Below, in pieces: positions 31,533-42,950 of a stretch of 64,000 nucleotides of DNA (positions are counted from its first letter, which is position 1; every line of letters starts with the position of its first letter). Source of the stretch: Chloranthus sessilifolius (taxonomy: Eukaryota > Streptophyta > Magnoliopsida > Chloranthales > Chloranthaceae); the NCBI GenBank assembly GCA_021018995.1, contig CM037587.1:70947604-71011603 (forward strand). The letters are read 5' to 3'. The notes below the pieces were generated by a model, which did no database searches, was not told where the DNA came from, and saw only the letters and a list, made by a program, of their open reading frames with translations. The translations under genes and the position numbers were made by a program.

Positions 31533-34020
31533 TGTTAAGACCTGAAAAGTACCACTTTTCACCCCTTAACTTCTGATTAGACCCTTAGCCATCTAATAAG
31601 TTCTTGTTAAGTGTTTTATATAGGTAATAATCAGCAGTGAAACAAGGCCAGGAATCCTGCTAAGGAGCCTATTTTGGCACCAGAAGTCCCTCAGAAGGAT
31701 AGACTCTGAATCCAGACTTGGAATGAGCCTCGCGTAGTCCAACTGAGCCTCCCAAGACTTTACAACAACTACTCGCGTAGCTCTCACGAAGCTCAAGAGT
31801 AGAACACATCGCGCAGTCTAGCGCAGTTCAAAGAAGACCTCTCTCAACCTCACGCAGTTCACTCAGAACGGCTAACGAGAGAGAGCTTCAGGAGACTCCT
31901 CGTGCAACTGTCGCACAGTGGCCGCGGGATGCAATTATCAGAAGAGAACTCCTCGCGCAATTCTCGCGCCATTCAAGAAGAAAGCATCCTCGCGAAGACG
32001 GAGCCATCCTTGCGAAGATCAATCAAGACATGAAACCTCGCGCAATTCAGAACTCATTAAAGCCTCACGAGGAAACTAGCGAAGTCCATTAAAGAGAAGT
32101 GCTCGCGAAGTTCTCGCACTATTCAAATCTGTCCTCGTGAAGATCAACCCAGCGATCGTGCAGCTACCTCGCGGCTGCTTGAACTCCAACCCCACGACAT
32201 CTGAGGCTTTGATGTCTACTCAACCTCGTGACTTCCTGGAGAGCAAGCCAAGGCAACCTCGCGACGGTTGAAGCTTCAATATCAAATCATCCTGGCGAAG
32301 AGCAAGAGCTACCATGCGACAAGTCTGGGAAATAATGGCTATCTAGCAAAGCTCTGAACTTCAACTTTCATCTTTAGCAGAGGACCTTCTGGGAATTTCC
32401 AGCGATTAAGGCACGCACTCCCATGCACAAATCTCTATGCACGCACCCCAAGGCATCCAAGGATCACTATTTGGCCATGTGGCATCATTAAAAATTAGGG
32501 TTTCCTAACCCTAATGTGTCGCCGCACCACTACTATATAAACCCATAGTTAGCTTAGGTTTAGACATCCTGGAATAGCTGGGAACACATCTCATTTCTTG
32601 GAGACTTGATTTGAGATCGTTTTTCTTTTCTTTTTGTGGCTGTAAGTAGTTTTCTTTTTCTTTTTCCTTCTCTCCATAGTCCAGCACTTGCTGGCTATGT
32701 CTTTGTATGCTTTTTGAACTAGATCAATGGAAGTTTTGTAATAGGATTTGTACTCTATAGGATTTGTGTTTGAATGTGAGATGCTCTGTGCAAGGATGCT
32801 GCCTTGTGATCTGCCATTGCTTTGGCTGTGATTCAAAGCAATGGAGGACTGATTCTAAGGGCCACTCAAATCCAAGTGACCTGTGTGTCTGGGCTATCAT
32901 GGTCATATACAGCCTTAGCCCCACCACAGGACCCACTAGATCTGGAATTCCCATGGGAGCTTGAGCTGGTAGGCTGGTGACCATGGTGGTGGTAGCGATA
33001 TTCTTGTTTTGTGTTGGGCTCTGTGAGGAGGATAGCCTCTGGGATAGTTTGTGACCATTCAAGTGGACAGGTTATAGCCTTAGGGTGATTCTAATCCACC
33101 GATCCAGGATGGATCTTTCTTCTTTACAACTGAGCTTGTAGAAGCCTGGTGGGAGATTGTACAGAGGCAGACTCCCCTATAATTGTATAGATCCGCTATT
33201 AGATGTTAGATCTGATCTGGTTATAGAGATTATAGGCTTGTGACTGGACCATTGTAGCCTCACTCAAGCAATGGACAGCTAGATTGAAGGTTGTACTCAA
33301 TCTCTTGTTGGTTCTATGTGTCTGGGCTATCATGGTCCTATACACCCTTAGCCCCACACATAGAGCTTTAGAGGTTGAGGTTCCCTATGGATTCTTGAGC
33401 TGGTAGCCAGGATGAAATAGTGCCTACAATGATTAACTTATTTTGACCCATCCCTGAATTGTGGTTCCCCTATGGGATAGTCTGTGACCATTTGAGTGGA
33501 CAGGTTATAACCTTAAGGGATTGAATCATGGCAAAGAGATGGGTTGAATCCTTTCTCCTCAGTGGTGATAACATAGCCATTGGACAGGATTTCTATAACA
33601 TCAGATCTGAATCTGAGTTACAAAGCTCCTTTGATCTAGGCTCAATAACATATTTCTCACCCTTTTATATTTATTTTCCACACTCCATCCATCCTCTCAA
33701 CCCTTTCTATAGTTTAGACATTAGGTTACCTTAGAATACCTAGAATAAGTGACCTTAAACTCCCCTCCTTTTTAGGACTGCCAGATCTGTAGTCAGATCT
33801 GGAGGGACTACTAGAGATGGCTCCCTTGGAGCTGTAGATCACCTTTCCCTGTGGGACAGACTCTTACATATCAAAACTTGTTACAATGGACCCTGTATCT
33901 TGCAGGTCTAGGATTTCTTAGTTGTGCTGATTCCATCCCCTGTTTTACTCTTTCTTTGATTTTTAAATTACTTTTACCACCAACTAATAAAGCAAGCACA
34001 CACTCAGAAATTCGCCAACA
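31533..34020 (+). repeat. Element C 5' LTR
   Basis: 2,488 bp. Array at 31728-32346; TATA box CTATATAAACC at 32533-32543; TG...CA termini. Very similar to 54547-57038. Confidence 0.96.
31728..32541 (+). promoter_or_regulatory. CTCGCG array followed by TATA box in C 5' LTR
   Basis: About 20 words related to CCTCGCGAAG, CTCGCGCAGTTC and ACCTCGCGAC between 31728 and 32346. The TATA box TATATAAA is at 32534-32541. Many words carry CG-to-TG/CA changes (CTCACGCAG, CTCGTGAAG). The 3' LTR keeps CpG at many of these sites. Confidence 0.8.
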
Positions 34021-34044
34021 AGTTTTTGGCGCCGTTGCCGGGGA
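34021..34044 (+). promoter_or_regulatory. Element C primer-binding site (tRNA-Asp type)
   Basis: AGTTTT spacer, then TGGCGCCGTTGCCGGGGA from 34027, the complement of plant tRNA-Asp 3' end used by Athila elements. Confidence 0.95.
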
Positions 34045-34384
34045 GAGATGATCTATTAGTAGACCCTTAGTTTTTGTATTCTTAGTATTCTTTGCAAATG
34101 TGAATAATTGATACTGCTGATATAATTTTGAACCTTTCTTGCAGATCTAGACAGCAGCAGTGAAGGACAGTTGGACTGCAAGTGGAGCTTAGCTACCTCT
34201 GTTTGCAAACTCTCTAACGTTTAAAACTCTATCTATCTTTCTTGAAAATTCTCTAGCAGTATCTAGGATAGTTGTAAATGTATTCTTTGAATAGCTATAA
34301 ATTAGTTAGATAAATTTGTTAATTGTAAAGTTATTCATTTGCAATGTGCCTGCAAGAAGCTCTCCTTGTTGTTGGTGTGCTTGT

Positions 34385-35925
34385 ATGCTAGGGAGGAGAT
34401 CTCTCAGCCCTACTTTAGAGCCTCTTAACCATGAGTTAGAAAGGGGAATGAGACTTAGAAGAGACAGGCACACCATAGGAGAGCCCCCAAGTGAACCTGT
34501 GACAGCAAATATGGGTGAAGAACAACGCAGAACTCTCAAGGAGTTGAATGCTCCGGATGACTATAACTCCCCTTTTAGCATTAAATTCCCTGATGTTCAG
34601 GGGAATTATGAAATAAAAACTTCAATCATCCAAATGCTGCCCTCTTTTCATGGGCTTAGCAAGGAGGACCCTTACAAGCACATTGACCAATTATTAGCCT
34701 TGTGCACCACTTTTAATATCACTGGTTTGGGACCTGAGGCTACTAAGCTCAGACTCTTTCCCTTCTCTCTGAAGGATAGGGCCAGTACCTGGTTGACCAC
34801 TCTTCCCAACAATAGCATTGCTTCATGGAAAGACCTGCAGACCAAATTCCTGACCAAGTTCTTCCCTGAGACCAAAACTAGCCAGTTGAGGAAAGAGATT
34901 CTTGCTTTTGCTCAATCCCCAACTGAGGATTTTAACCAAGCCTGGGATAGGTTTAAAGAAATGGTCAAACAATGCCCCCACCACAAGATCCCAGAGTGGC
35001 AGCTTGTACAAAGCTTCTACAATGGGATTGATGAGAAAAATAGAGATATGGTTGATGCCTCTTGTGGTGGATCCTACATGCACAAGATTGCTGAGGAGGC
35101 ATGGGAATTGTTTGAGGTGATTAGTGAGAATGCTTTTCAAAAGCCATCCCTGGCAAGAACTAGTCAGGAATTTGAGTCAAAGGTGGGGCCTGCTGCTGGA
35201 TCAAGAGGAAAAGTTTATGAGGTGTCTGGGAACAATGACCTGCAGCTGCAGAAGGCAAACCGCTCTATGAAGTTTGACAAATTACTGGCTGTGATGCAAC
35301 CCAGAAGGGCTGCTCATGTGGTGGAGGCATGTCTGATATGCCAGTCCCCACAGCACACAGTGGAGGAATGTTCATCTGTAGGGCAATTTCCTGAAGTAGT
35401 TTTGGAACATGCTGCTGCTGCTCAATCTTATGGCTAGCAATAATCTGGGGGCTACAACAGACAACCATATGGATACCAGCACCAAAATGCTTGTTACCAA
35501 TGGAGAGACCACCCAAATCTGAGGTGGAGGCAAGACAGTTACATGAGCCCCAGCAGATGTTGGCCTTACTACAAAGGCCACAACAGCAGTTTAATCAAGG
35601 GAATGCCCCTAGATCTAACTTCCAACACCATCAGCAGCCCCATTAGAAACAAAATCAATTGGTCTTACCCCCATCTCAACCCAGAAATACTTCTTTCGAG
35701 GACCAGGTCTTGACCTCACTGTAAAACCTGGGTTCCTTGGCTCAGACTGTGAATTCTCATGGTCAGAGCATCAAGAAGATGGAAGAGCAGATTGGCCAAC
35801 TAGCGAATACCTTAGCCAAAAGAGAAGAAGGAAGGTTGCCCAGTCAACTAGTGGTTAATCTCAAGGGCCAATTTTTGATTGGTGAAGGATCCTCAAACCC
35901 TGAAGGGGATCTTTCATTGAATTGA
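34385..35925 (+). pseudogene. gag: Element C gag (Athila type) with an intact CCHC knuckle
   Basis: Starts at the ATG at 34385 (MLGRRSL), chosen because D shares MFGRRTL at the same place; upstream codons are unconserved. Landmarks: MGEEQRR, IKTSIIQMLPSFHGLSKEDP, FPFSLKDRASTWLTTLP, FLTKFFPETKTSQLRKEI, WQLVQSFYNGIDEKNRDM and VDASCGGSYM. The zinc knuckle is CLICQSPQHTVEEC. The frame is open to 35437, then stops and shifts occur. A last segment (SIKKMEEQIGQLANTLAKRE) ends at 35925. It is longer and better preserved than gag of D. Protease should follow but does not. Confidence 0.9.
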
Positions 35926-36250
35926 TGTTAAGAACTGTGCACTTTGTATGATATGTACTTTACAGTTTAGAGGAATTTGTAGTGATCTTGTTGGAGTCTG
36001 AGTTTAGTGCTTTATGCCTACTTTTATTCCTGTTCCCCTTGTTTGCCAATTTCAAGTGATTGAATGATGATGGTACTGTTTTAATGTTTTTCATGATGTG
36101 TGAATGTAATGCTTTGAGAGTATGGGAATTTTTGAATGTTTTATAATGCTTATGGGTGTCCCTGAAAGAGAGCATGCGAGAGAATCCACCCACAAAACAA
36201 AGGTCAAAAGGCTGACTAGTGGGTGTGTGAATTTTGAGTATGTTTATGCC

Positions 36251-36450
36251 GTCGCGAGGTTCTGAAAAATTTGGTTTGGTTTCCTCTCGTGCAGTTCATA
36301 AAGAATCACTTTGGTTTGCCATCGCGAGTTTCAGATATAGTTGTGTGGGCTTCCTCGCACAATTTAAATGAACATCCAATCTCGCGACCCATTCAGGCTC
36401 TCCAGCGAGCAGATATTTTTGAAGCGCGCCGAGCCTCACGATATTTAAAA
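36251..36450 (+). promoter_or_regulatory. Internal CGCG array plus TATA-like box upstream of C accessory ORF
   Basis: Words GTCGCGAGGTTC, CTCTCGTGCAGTTC, CATCGCGAGTTTC, CCTCGCACAATT, TCTCGCGACCC, CCAGCGAGCAG and AAGCGCGCCGAGCC fill 36251-36440. ATATTTAAAA follows at 36441-36450, 235 bp before the ATG at 36685. The vocabulary is that of this element's LTR array. Confidence 0.65.
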
Positions 36451-36684
36451 TCCAACCCCACTCCTCTCAATCTCTCTCCTCCAGCATCCTGTCTACAGTT
36501 CATCACTCACTTTGAAATTTTGGATTTTTGTTCCTAAAGCTTCCATCATCAGTTGCCCCCTGCTAGGAGCTCCTGCGGTCTACCGTGCATCAAATTGAAC
36601 AGAACCCTAACTTTTAGGGTAAGACTCAGCTCTTGATTTTTTCCTTTTAAAATTTCAACTGCACACTCACCAAGGAGAATCTTA

Positions 36685-37850
36685 ATGGCTCCTAAAAGTG
36701 TGCCTGTGAAGAGAGCCAGGGATCAGGCCACCGTGGAGCCTGCCTCTAAGAAAGCCAAGTCCTCTACGGCACAACAAAAAGGGAAGGAGGTGGTTCCTGA
36801 GGTGGATGAACAAACACCTGACTACTCTACACCCTCTGAGCTCCTCATTTCCATTCCTTTAGAGCCTAAATCCATTTTTGATATATCTTTCTTTGAATCT
36901 GAGCCGTTGTCAGCACCTGCCATTGAGTTCTTGCGCAAGGCTGGTTTGTTCCCCTTGATGCAAATGATTCCTACACTAGCCTATCCTAGGTTAGTGCAAC
37001 TCTTTTACCATAACCTTAGGGTCAGACCAGACACACATGGGAAGCTAGGCCTCCTTGTGCTAGTTGACAATTTTGAGATGCTACTCAGCCCAGTGTTGAT
37101 TCCTGAAGTCTTGGGCATCCCTGCCATTTTTGATCCCAACTGTGGTTATGGTTCCCCTGTGAGTGCCTCCATTGACACCATTGCACAGGCCATTACCAGA
37201 GGCTTGAAGGCCATAGGGGACTCCATCAGAAGAAGAGATTTGGATCCCAAATTACTGTTCATTGATCAAGTGCTAAGGAAGAATATTTATTGCTCCGACC
37301 ATCAGTAAGAGAGGAGGACACCAATTGCTTATGCTATCTATTCCTTCTCTCTGGGCCATGGATTTAATGCTGCATGGTTGATCTTTGAGGCCATAGAGGA
37401 TATGATGGTGAAGCTCGGGCTGCAAAAGAAGATCCACACTCTCCCCTATGGAAGACTCATCACCAAATTACTTCTGAGTGGAGGATACAAGATACCAGTG
37501 GGGGAGTTATCTGCTGACCTCCCTCCCACCACTTTTGCCAAAAGACAATGGGGGACTAGCAGGAGTCTGATGGATCCCCAAAAGAAGAAAAAGAAGGCTG
37601 AAGCTCAGATTGTTTCTGAGCAAGGTGAGAGAACTGCTATGGCAAAGGCCACCCCTGCCCCCAAAAAGAGGGCTAAAGCCCCTGCTCCAAAGAAGGTGGT
37701 GCAAGCTTCTGTGATGAGTATGCTGCACTACCTGTATTGCCCCTATTTGGTACTAAGCCCTCGCCCATTACAAATGAAGATTTGGGAACCTCTAGTGCAC
37801 TTCAATCCCCAACATCCATAATCGCGAGATTCAATTATCTCGTGATCCCC
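36685..37850 (+). pseudogene. Element C accessory ORF, 'putative plant transposon protein'-like
   Basis: ATG at 36685 opens a strongly basic, nuclear-localisation-like N-terminus (MAPKSVPVKRARDQ, KKAKSSTAQQKGKE). The core reads LAYPRLVQLFYHNLRVRP, LIPEVLGIPAIFDP, ITRGLKAIGDSIRRRDLDP and DQVLRKNIYCSDHQ, a single TAA at 37306, then FNAAWLIFEAIEDMM and LPYGRLITKLLLSGG. A Lys/Ala/Pro-rich tail follows (KKRAKAPAPKK). The core aligns by eye along its length with the D ORF. It is sense, in the env-like position of Athila elements. No membrane helix or signal peptide is seen. One stop and a late shift separate it from an open gene. Confidence 0.75.
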
Positions 37851-37994
37851 TTACCCAGCTGCGCAAGTCAAATGCATTTGTCATTTCCCACGCTGATTGC
37901 TGGGACTTGACGTTTCCCAACTCACTCTCAATTAATTGCAGCGACTTGGATGTTATTCCACAATTTTATCTTCCACCATCCTCGTCTTTAAATA
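37821..37994 (+). promoter_or_regulatory. Second small CGCG/TATA module in C
   Basis: ATCGCGAGATT and ATCTCGTGATC (an inverted pair) at 37820-37846, CAGCTGCGCAAG at 37856, then TTTAAATA at 37987-37994, 73 bp upstream of the ATG at 38067. Confidence 0.5.
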
Positions 37995-38066
37995 CACAGG
38001 GAGCCCCTTTCATATTCATCGCATCCTTTCTCCTCTCACCCTAGAGGTCCTTCCCTACTCCTAACA

Positions 38067-38219
38067 ATGGCAGATGACAAGCCTAATGCGTTGCCTAAGA
38101 AGTTTTACCCGATGTGGTTGGACCCGCCACCACCTAAAGAGTCGGATCCCCTACAACCCCTCTGGGATGAGTACGAGGTGGTTCAGCAGCTCCTAGCTAA
38201 GGAGGAGGAAAAGCTCTAG
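38067..38219 (+). CDS. Small ORF of element C, 50 codons, acidic/Pro-rich
   Basis: ATG at 38067, 73 bp after a TATA-like box. The product starts MADDKPNALPKKFYPMW, then LDPPPPKESDPLQP and DEYEVVQQLLAKEEEKL. The frame after the TAG stays open and reads a Lys/Pro-rich segment (KKQKIEPSPAPSTP), so the TAG may be a premature stop. It could also be the displaced C-terminal part of the accessory ORF, which in D has Pro-rich and acidic segments at this place. No known family recognised. Confidence 0.45.
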   Translation: MADDKPNALPKKFYPMWLDPPPPKESDPLQPLWDEYEVVQQLLAKEEEKL

Positions 38220-39300
38220 CCACAACAGAAAAAGCAAAAGATAGAACCATCCCCTGCCCCCTCCACTCCACCCCATCCCCCACCTTCTCAACCCCCTCAC
38301 CCTAGATCTCTTTCTCCCTTCTTCCCCCTTTTTGTAATTTTCTTTTTTCGTTCTAATGAAATTTTCTATTCCTGTTATTCAGTACAGTTCTCTATTTTTG
38401 GTTGTTTTCTTTCTTCCCTGTTCTTTCCTTTTCTTTTTACCATGAATAAATCTGCTGCATAGACACCTTTGAATCAGTGAGGACACTGGTCCTCATAGGT
38501 TTGGGGGTGTGGCAGGCAGACCCTGCTAATGGAATAGTTAACCTTAGTGCAACAGAGTCATGTGAGTAATATGAAAATGGATCTATGTTCACTTAAGAAT
38601 CATGACAAATAAGAAATTTAAAATTTTTGCAAACTTTAGACATTATAAACTTTTAATTTTTCACATTTTCATGATGATAGCACCAAGGAAACTCACTTGT
38701 ATCAGCACTTAGTGAATCATTAGAGAGAAAAAAAGGTGAGGACATACTTAAAAGTTCAAAGGAAGACCATAACCAGTGAGAATTGGGCCTATAAAATTTT
38801 TTTTCCATCCTTTGAGGAGTGACTAAGGCAATTTCTTCTAGTTCTAAGGACTGGCTGAGTCACTGTGCTCACTAGAAGTTAGGCAACTCCAAGTTGAAAC
38901 AACTGACAGCACTCATGAAACTTAGGAAATGATCAAGGCCTTCTCTTGGACAGTTTGAGCCTAATAAGACCAACCCTAAAGCAACTGCCCTTGTCCATAC
39001 CCCCTTTGAGCTTTAAATCCTAAATTTCTTCAATATGCACCCAAATACTTGTACCTGAACCTATGAACCTGATTCAGCCTACCCTCACTCTGAGAATTCA
39101 GAACGTAAAGGAGAAAAAGTTGAAGATGGACTAGCTATGGTCAACATTAGGTGAATGGAGAAGAAGTATCTCAAAATTCTAGCAGTATGGTAACTAAGAA
39201 CATGGTGGCATTTCAAAAAAGCAAAAACGAAAATAAAAAGAAGAAAATTCCATAAAAAAGAAACAAAAACAATAATGAAGAGGAGCAAGAGAGGAGTCAA
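38220..39300 (+). other. Element C 3' noncoding region, first part, with internal PPT-like motif
   Basis: After a Pro-rich and T-rich stretch lies GGTTTGGGGGTG at 38498-38509, identical to the terminal PPT of C (54535-54546) and of D. The rest is noncoding; blocks such as CTTGGACAGTTTGAGCC and CCTCACTCTGAGAA recur in D's 3' region (42170-42400, other strand). Element D inserted at 39300. Confidence 0.7.
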
Positions 39301-41169
39301 TGTTGTTGGTTCTTAGTGTGCTTGATTTATGTGTGTTTTGAAAATAGGTTTGCAACTGCTAAATTATAATGAATTTAGAATATTAAAAAGAGTAAAGAAA
39401 TATCAGCACAGGTAGAAGTGAATTAGCCTGCAAGATCAGGGCCAATTGTAGCAAGTTTTAAATGTAAGTGAGTGAAAGATCATCCACAGAGAATTTGTCT
39501 AAAATGCAAGATAAACCTCCAGATCTGAGCTACCAGATCTGGCCTCTTATCCTATCTAGAAAGCACATAAGATGGGGAGGTTGAATTTGTCACATTAACT
39601 AAATGATAAAAAGTAAAAGTTAAACTAAATGATCCAGATCCGAGTTGGGGGAGCGTTTGAGGTAAACTTATAAAAAATGGAGAAGTAATATCTAACTTTG
39701 ATTTGGTCCTTGAAATCTAATGAGAATGACTGCAGCTCAACTGAGAGATGATCCAATCTTTATCTATAAAGCGGATGTAAGAGAAATAAATCTAATTCAA
39801 GGATTAGGTTTAAGCTTATGGCTATGGTCTGTCCACTTTAATGGCCACAAACCATCCAATAGTCTTGAATCCAAATCCTTAATCTAGAACAAGAAACATC
39901 ACTACAAATGCTGTGAGAGACTAGGTTACAAACACTAACTCTCACAAGATTAATGAATTAAGGGAAATTGCATGAAAAACAGTGAATCTAAAGGAGTCTA
40001 ATGCAATAAGGAGATCAGAGGGAACCCTTAACATGAGTCCAATGGAGAATGCACGGTTTACAGCAACCTTTTCAAATTCACCATTACAATTACAGAGCAC
40101 AGCTTAAACAACTCTCAGATTTGTAGTCTTGAATATAACTCTCCTTTGAATTACAGAAGTATCTCACAACTCTCAATTGCAAGTAAAAAGTGAGGCTATT
40201 ACAGGGATTTCAGACAAACTATCTGATTTGGAAATGGGGGATTAGGAATGAAACTAAAAATCTGGATGCCCAAATTGGGCAAATGGTTCGTCTATTTATA
40301 GTTTTCCCTAAGTCCAGCTCAGATGTGTATCAACCAATCAGAAGTGCTCAGATCTGTATTGACCAATGGTAGTCGAGCACGAGGATCCAGATCTGTTCTG
40401 GCCAATCAGAATTCCTTGATCTGGTTCAGCCAATCAGGTGAAAAAGGCATCGATTCTGTTATACATTTTGAAAGTCTGTTAGAGTTTCTAGAAGTTCCCG
40501 CCAAGTTATTTCATCTCTGGGTGCTCACGTGGGGTGGAATATGCCTTCGCTTCATGCTTAGAATCCTCTGAAATGTCCCTAGGTTTTTAAATACATTGGG
40601 CCGTGTGAAATAGATTACTGAATTGCCCTTGCAAAAGCTGGGAACCTCCAGAATACCTTTTCGCAAAACTTAGGGGGCTTTTCACAAGGTGTTGTAACTC
40701 CTGAAGCTCTTTTCGCAATGTTCTGGTTCTGTTCGAATTGAGTTTTCTTCTTTTCGAAAAAGTAAATCATCTCTTCGAAGAGTTCAGATGCTCTTCGAAA
40801 GCTAAGCCTGGAGTTTTTGTTCTTTTCGCAGAGTTTCAGGTTCTTTGCGAACAGTTCAGGTTCTTTGCGAAAAGTACTCTGTAGTGCATTTTTCTGTTCG
40901 AATTGCTCCATACTTCTTTTCTGGGTTGAGACCAGGTCTTTGCCTCTTCAATTCAGACCTTTCAACAGCTAGTGAGGTTGTTTCTTCTCTTTCTTCCTTT
41001 GGATTGACATGGATTGTCATCTTTTTTGCACTTTTAAGCTGCTTTTATGGTTAGGCCTGTCTTTATTATTAGCTGCAACACAAGTACTTAAAACACTTAT
41101 TTAGTTCTCTCAAAGGTCTATCAAGACTCAAGTTCAGGGGTGAAAAATGGTATTTTTCAGTTCTCAACA
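39301..41169 (-). repeat. Element D 3' LTR
   Basis: 1,869 bp. The minus-strand TATA box CTATAAATAG is at about 40292-40301; the TTCGAA/TTCGC array is at 40656-40905, upstream of it in the element's orientation. Confidence 0.96.
40656..40905. repeat. TTCGAA/TTCGC array in D 3' LTR
   Basis: Words: CTTTTCGCAAAA, CTTTTCGCAATG, CTGTTCGAATTG, CTTTTCGAAAAAG, CTCTTCGAAGAG, CTCTTCGAAAGC, CTTTTCGCAGAG, CTTTGCGAACAG, CTTTGCGAAAAG, CTGTTCGAATTG. Several are perfect palindromes. Nearly the same array is at 53157-53406. Confidence 0.93.
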
Positions 41170-41181
41170 CACCCCCAAACC
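41170..41181 (-). promoter_or_regulatory. Element D terminal polypurine tract
   Basis: Minus strand GGTTTGGGGGTG directly before the LTR start TGTTGAG. The preceding ACTAGCAAAG word is also found before C's PPT. Confidence 0.93.
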
Positions 41182-42776
41182 TAAGCTTTGCTAGTCCCTG
41201 AGCAAAGACAAAATTAAAAATAAAGTAAAAAGCCACTTTTGTAGGGAGCACAGTTGCATTTAGCATATGCAACAAGCCTTTTAAACCCCTAGGTGGTCCC
41301 TAGTGGAGGAGTTAAGTCTCCTGAGGGTTTTCAGTGAAAGTACCCACAAACTTCTTCAATAAATCAGTTAAGATCACTACAGTTCTGTTACAGCTAACTT
41401 TCATCCAATCTGTTTATGCACACCTGCATCAGTCATGTTGTAAGAAGATTTTTCAAGAAAAAAAAAACATCAGTTCAAAACTAAAATTCTGCTGTAATTC
41501 TTATTAGTACTCAGTCAATTTATGTCAAAGGTTATTTACAAGAAAAATTAACGAACAGCTTGCCTTCGATTTAGGAATCCAGCTTCGATGTTACCCCAAT
41601 GAGTTGATTTCAAACCCAACTCTCACCAGGATTTTCACTCAACATGCAAGTAAGAGGGTTGTACTATTTCACACGGCTCAAGAGTAGTTACAGCCCTCAA
41701 ATAGGACTGTAAGCATGAGCATAGGCATTGCTTTTAGTTCAGAATTCCCTGCTCCTTTTACCATAGATTATACAAATTCTTATCTCCATGTGATAGCTCA
41801 ATCCATCATTGATCAGTAAGGACTTTACTGGGGTTGTAATGTGGCTTATGGGTGAAATTTCTCAAGAATAAAGGGGTGGAATGGTGTTCAAATTTGAGAA
41901 GTCAGTCAAGGTAAGGAGGTGATATACAAACCTTCTTTACTTCAGCATATTTTCATTTTCTTCTTTGAATTTCTAGAGCCAAAGTGGCCATCTTTTTCTC
42001 TTTCTTTTTCAAACTTCCAATGAAATGCCTTCTCTCTTTTTGTTTTGCTCAAATAGTTTTTTTTTTTTTCAAATTAGCATTGACTGGAATGCCACATTTC
42101 CTCTATTGTTACATCATTGCCTTCAACTTGTACCCTTCTTTTGTTATCAAATTGTTACTCAATTCTCCTTTCTTCAGCTTCCTTCCCTTTATCTTCTGAC
42201 TTCTCGGAGTGAGGGTTAGGCTAAATGAAGTTGATGAGGTTTATTGGATGAGGTTTCAAAGGAATCTTAGATTTGTACAGCTCAAATGGTGTGTATCAAG
42301 GGCATTTTCAAAAGGTGGGGCTTTGTAAGGTTCAAACTGTCCAAAAGGAGGCCTTACATCATGTCTTTAATATAACGAGTGCTATCAAATTATTTTAATT
42401 TGGATATGTGTAACTTCTAGTGCAAGAAAGCAGATTCAATCAGTCCCAAAAGCAGAAAAAATTGCCAATTCATACGTCCAAAGAATACATTTCAGGCCCA
42501 AACCTCACTGGGGTGGTTTTTTTATCAAATTCCTGAGGTGTATCCTCACTGTTTTCCTTCTTTTTAGGTTTACTAAAGCATCAATTTTCTTTTGGAAATT
42601 TCCTGACATTCACTTCATGAAAGTATTAGAATTACACTAGAAATTAATTTCAAAAGGTTTTTAACTTCTTCATATTTTTTCTTTTTTTTTAAAATAGCAG
42701 GTGTGAAATTACTTTATTTTCAAAAATTCCACTGATCATAAGTTGTACTGATGTTAACTCAATTATTGATTTCTGT
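41182..42776 (-). other. Element D 3' noncoding region
   Basis: No coding-like frame; A/T-rich. Blocks on the minus strand (TTTGGACAGTTTGAACC, CCTCACTCCGAGAAGTCAG) match C's 3' region, showing common descent of the two Athila families. Confidence 0.7.
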
Positions 42777-42789
42777 CACCCCCCAAACC
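42777..42789 (-). promoter_or_regulatory. Internal PPT-like motif of element D
   Basis: Minus strand GGTTTGGGGGGTG, one G longer than the terminal PPT, 160 bp downstream of the accessory ORF's last stop. C has the same motif at 38498-38509 after its own extra ORFs. Confidence 0.6.
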
Positions 42790-42950
42790 AAAGGGGAGCA
42801 AGGTCCACGTTGGTCCAAAGCAGAGAAAAGATATAAGCAAGGAAAAAAAAATCATGTTGACAAAAGGACAGACAGAAATGCACAGGAATTACACAAGAAA
42901 CAACAGAATTTTATATTACAAACTCATAACACAGATAAGTACAATGTGAT

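Noticed and set aside
31728..32346. CRISPR-like array of short repeats
   Set aside because: Words vary, spacing is irregular, no fixed-length spacers exist, and the context is a plant LTR.
38220..38462. Transmembrane tail after the small ORF of C
   Set aside because: The hydrophobic reading comes from a T-rich stretch behind a stop codon and looks like noncoding sequence.
39085..39300. Minus-strand hydrophobic open frame
   Set aside because: It reads A-rich noncoding DNA of element C; Phe/Leu content is compositional.
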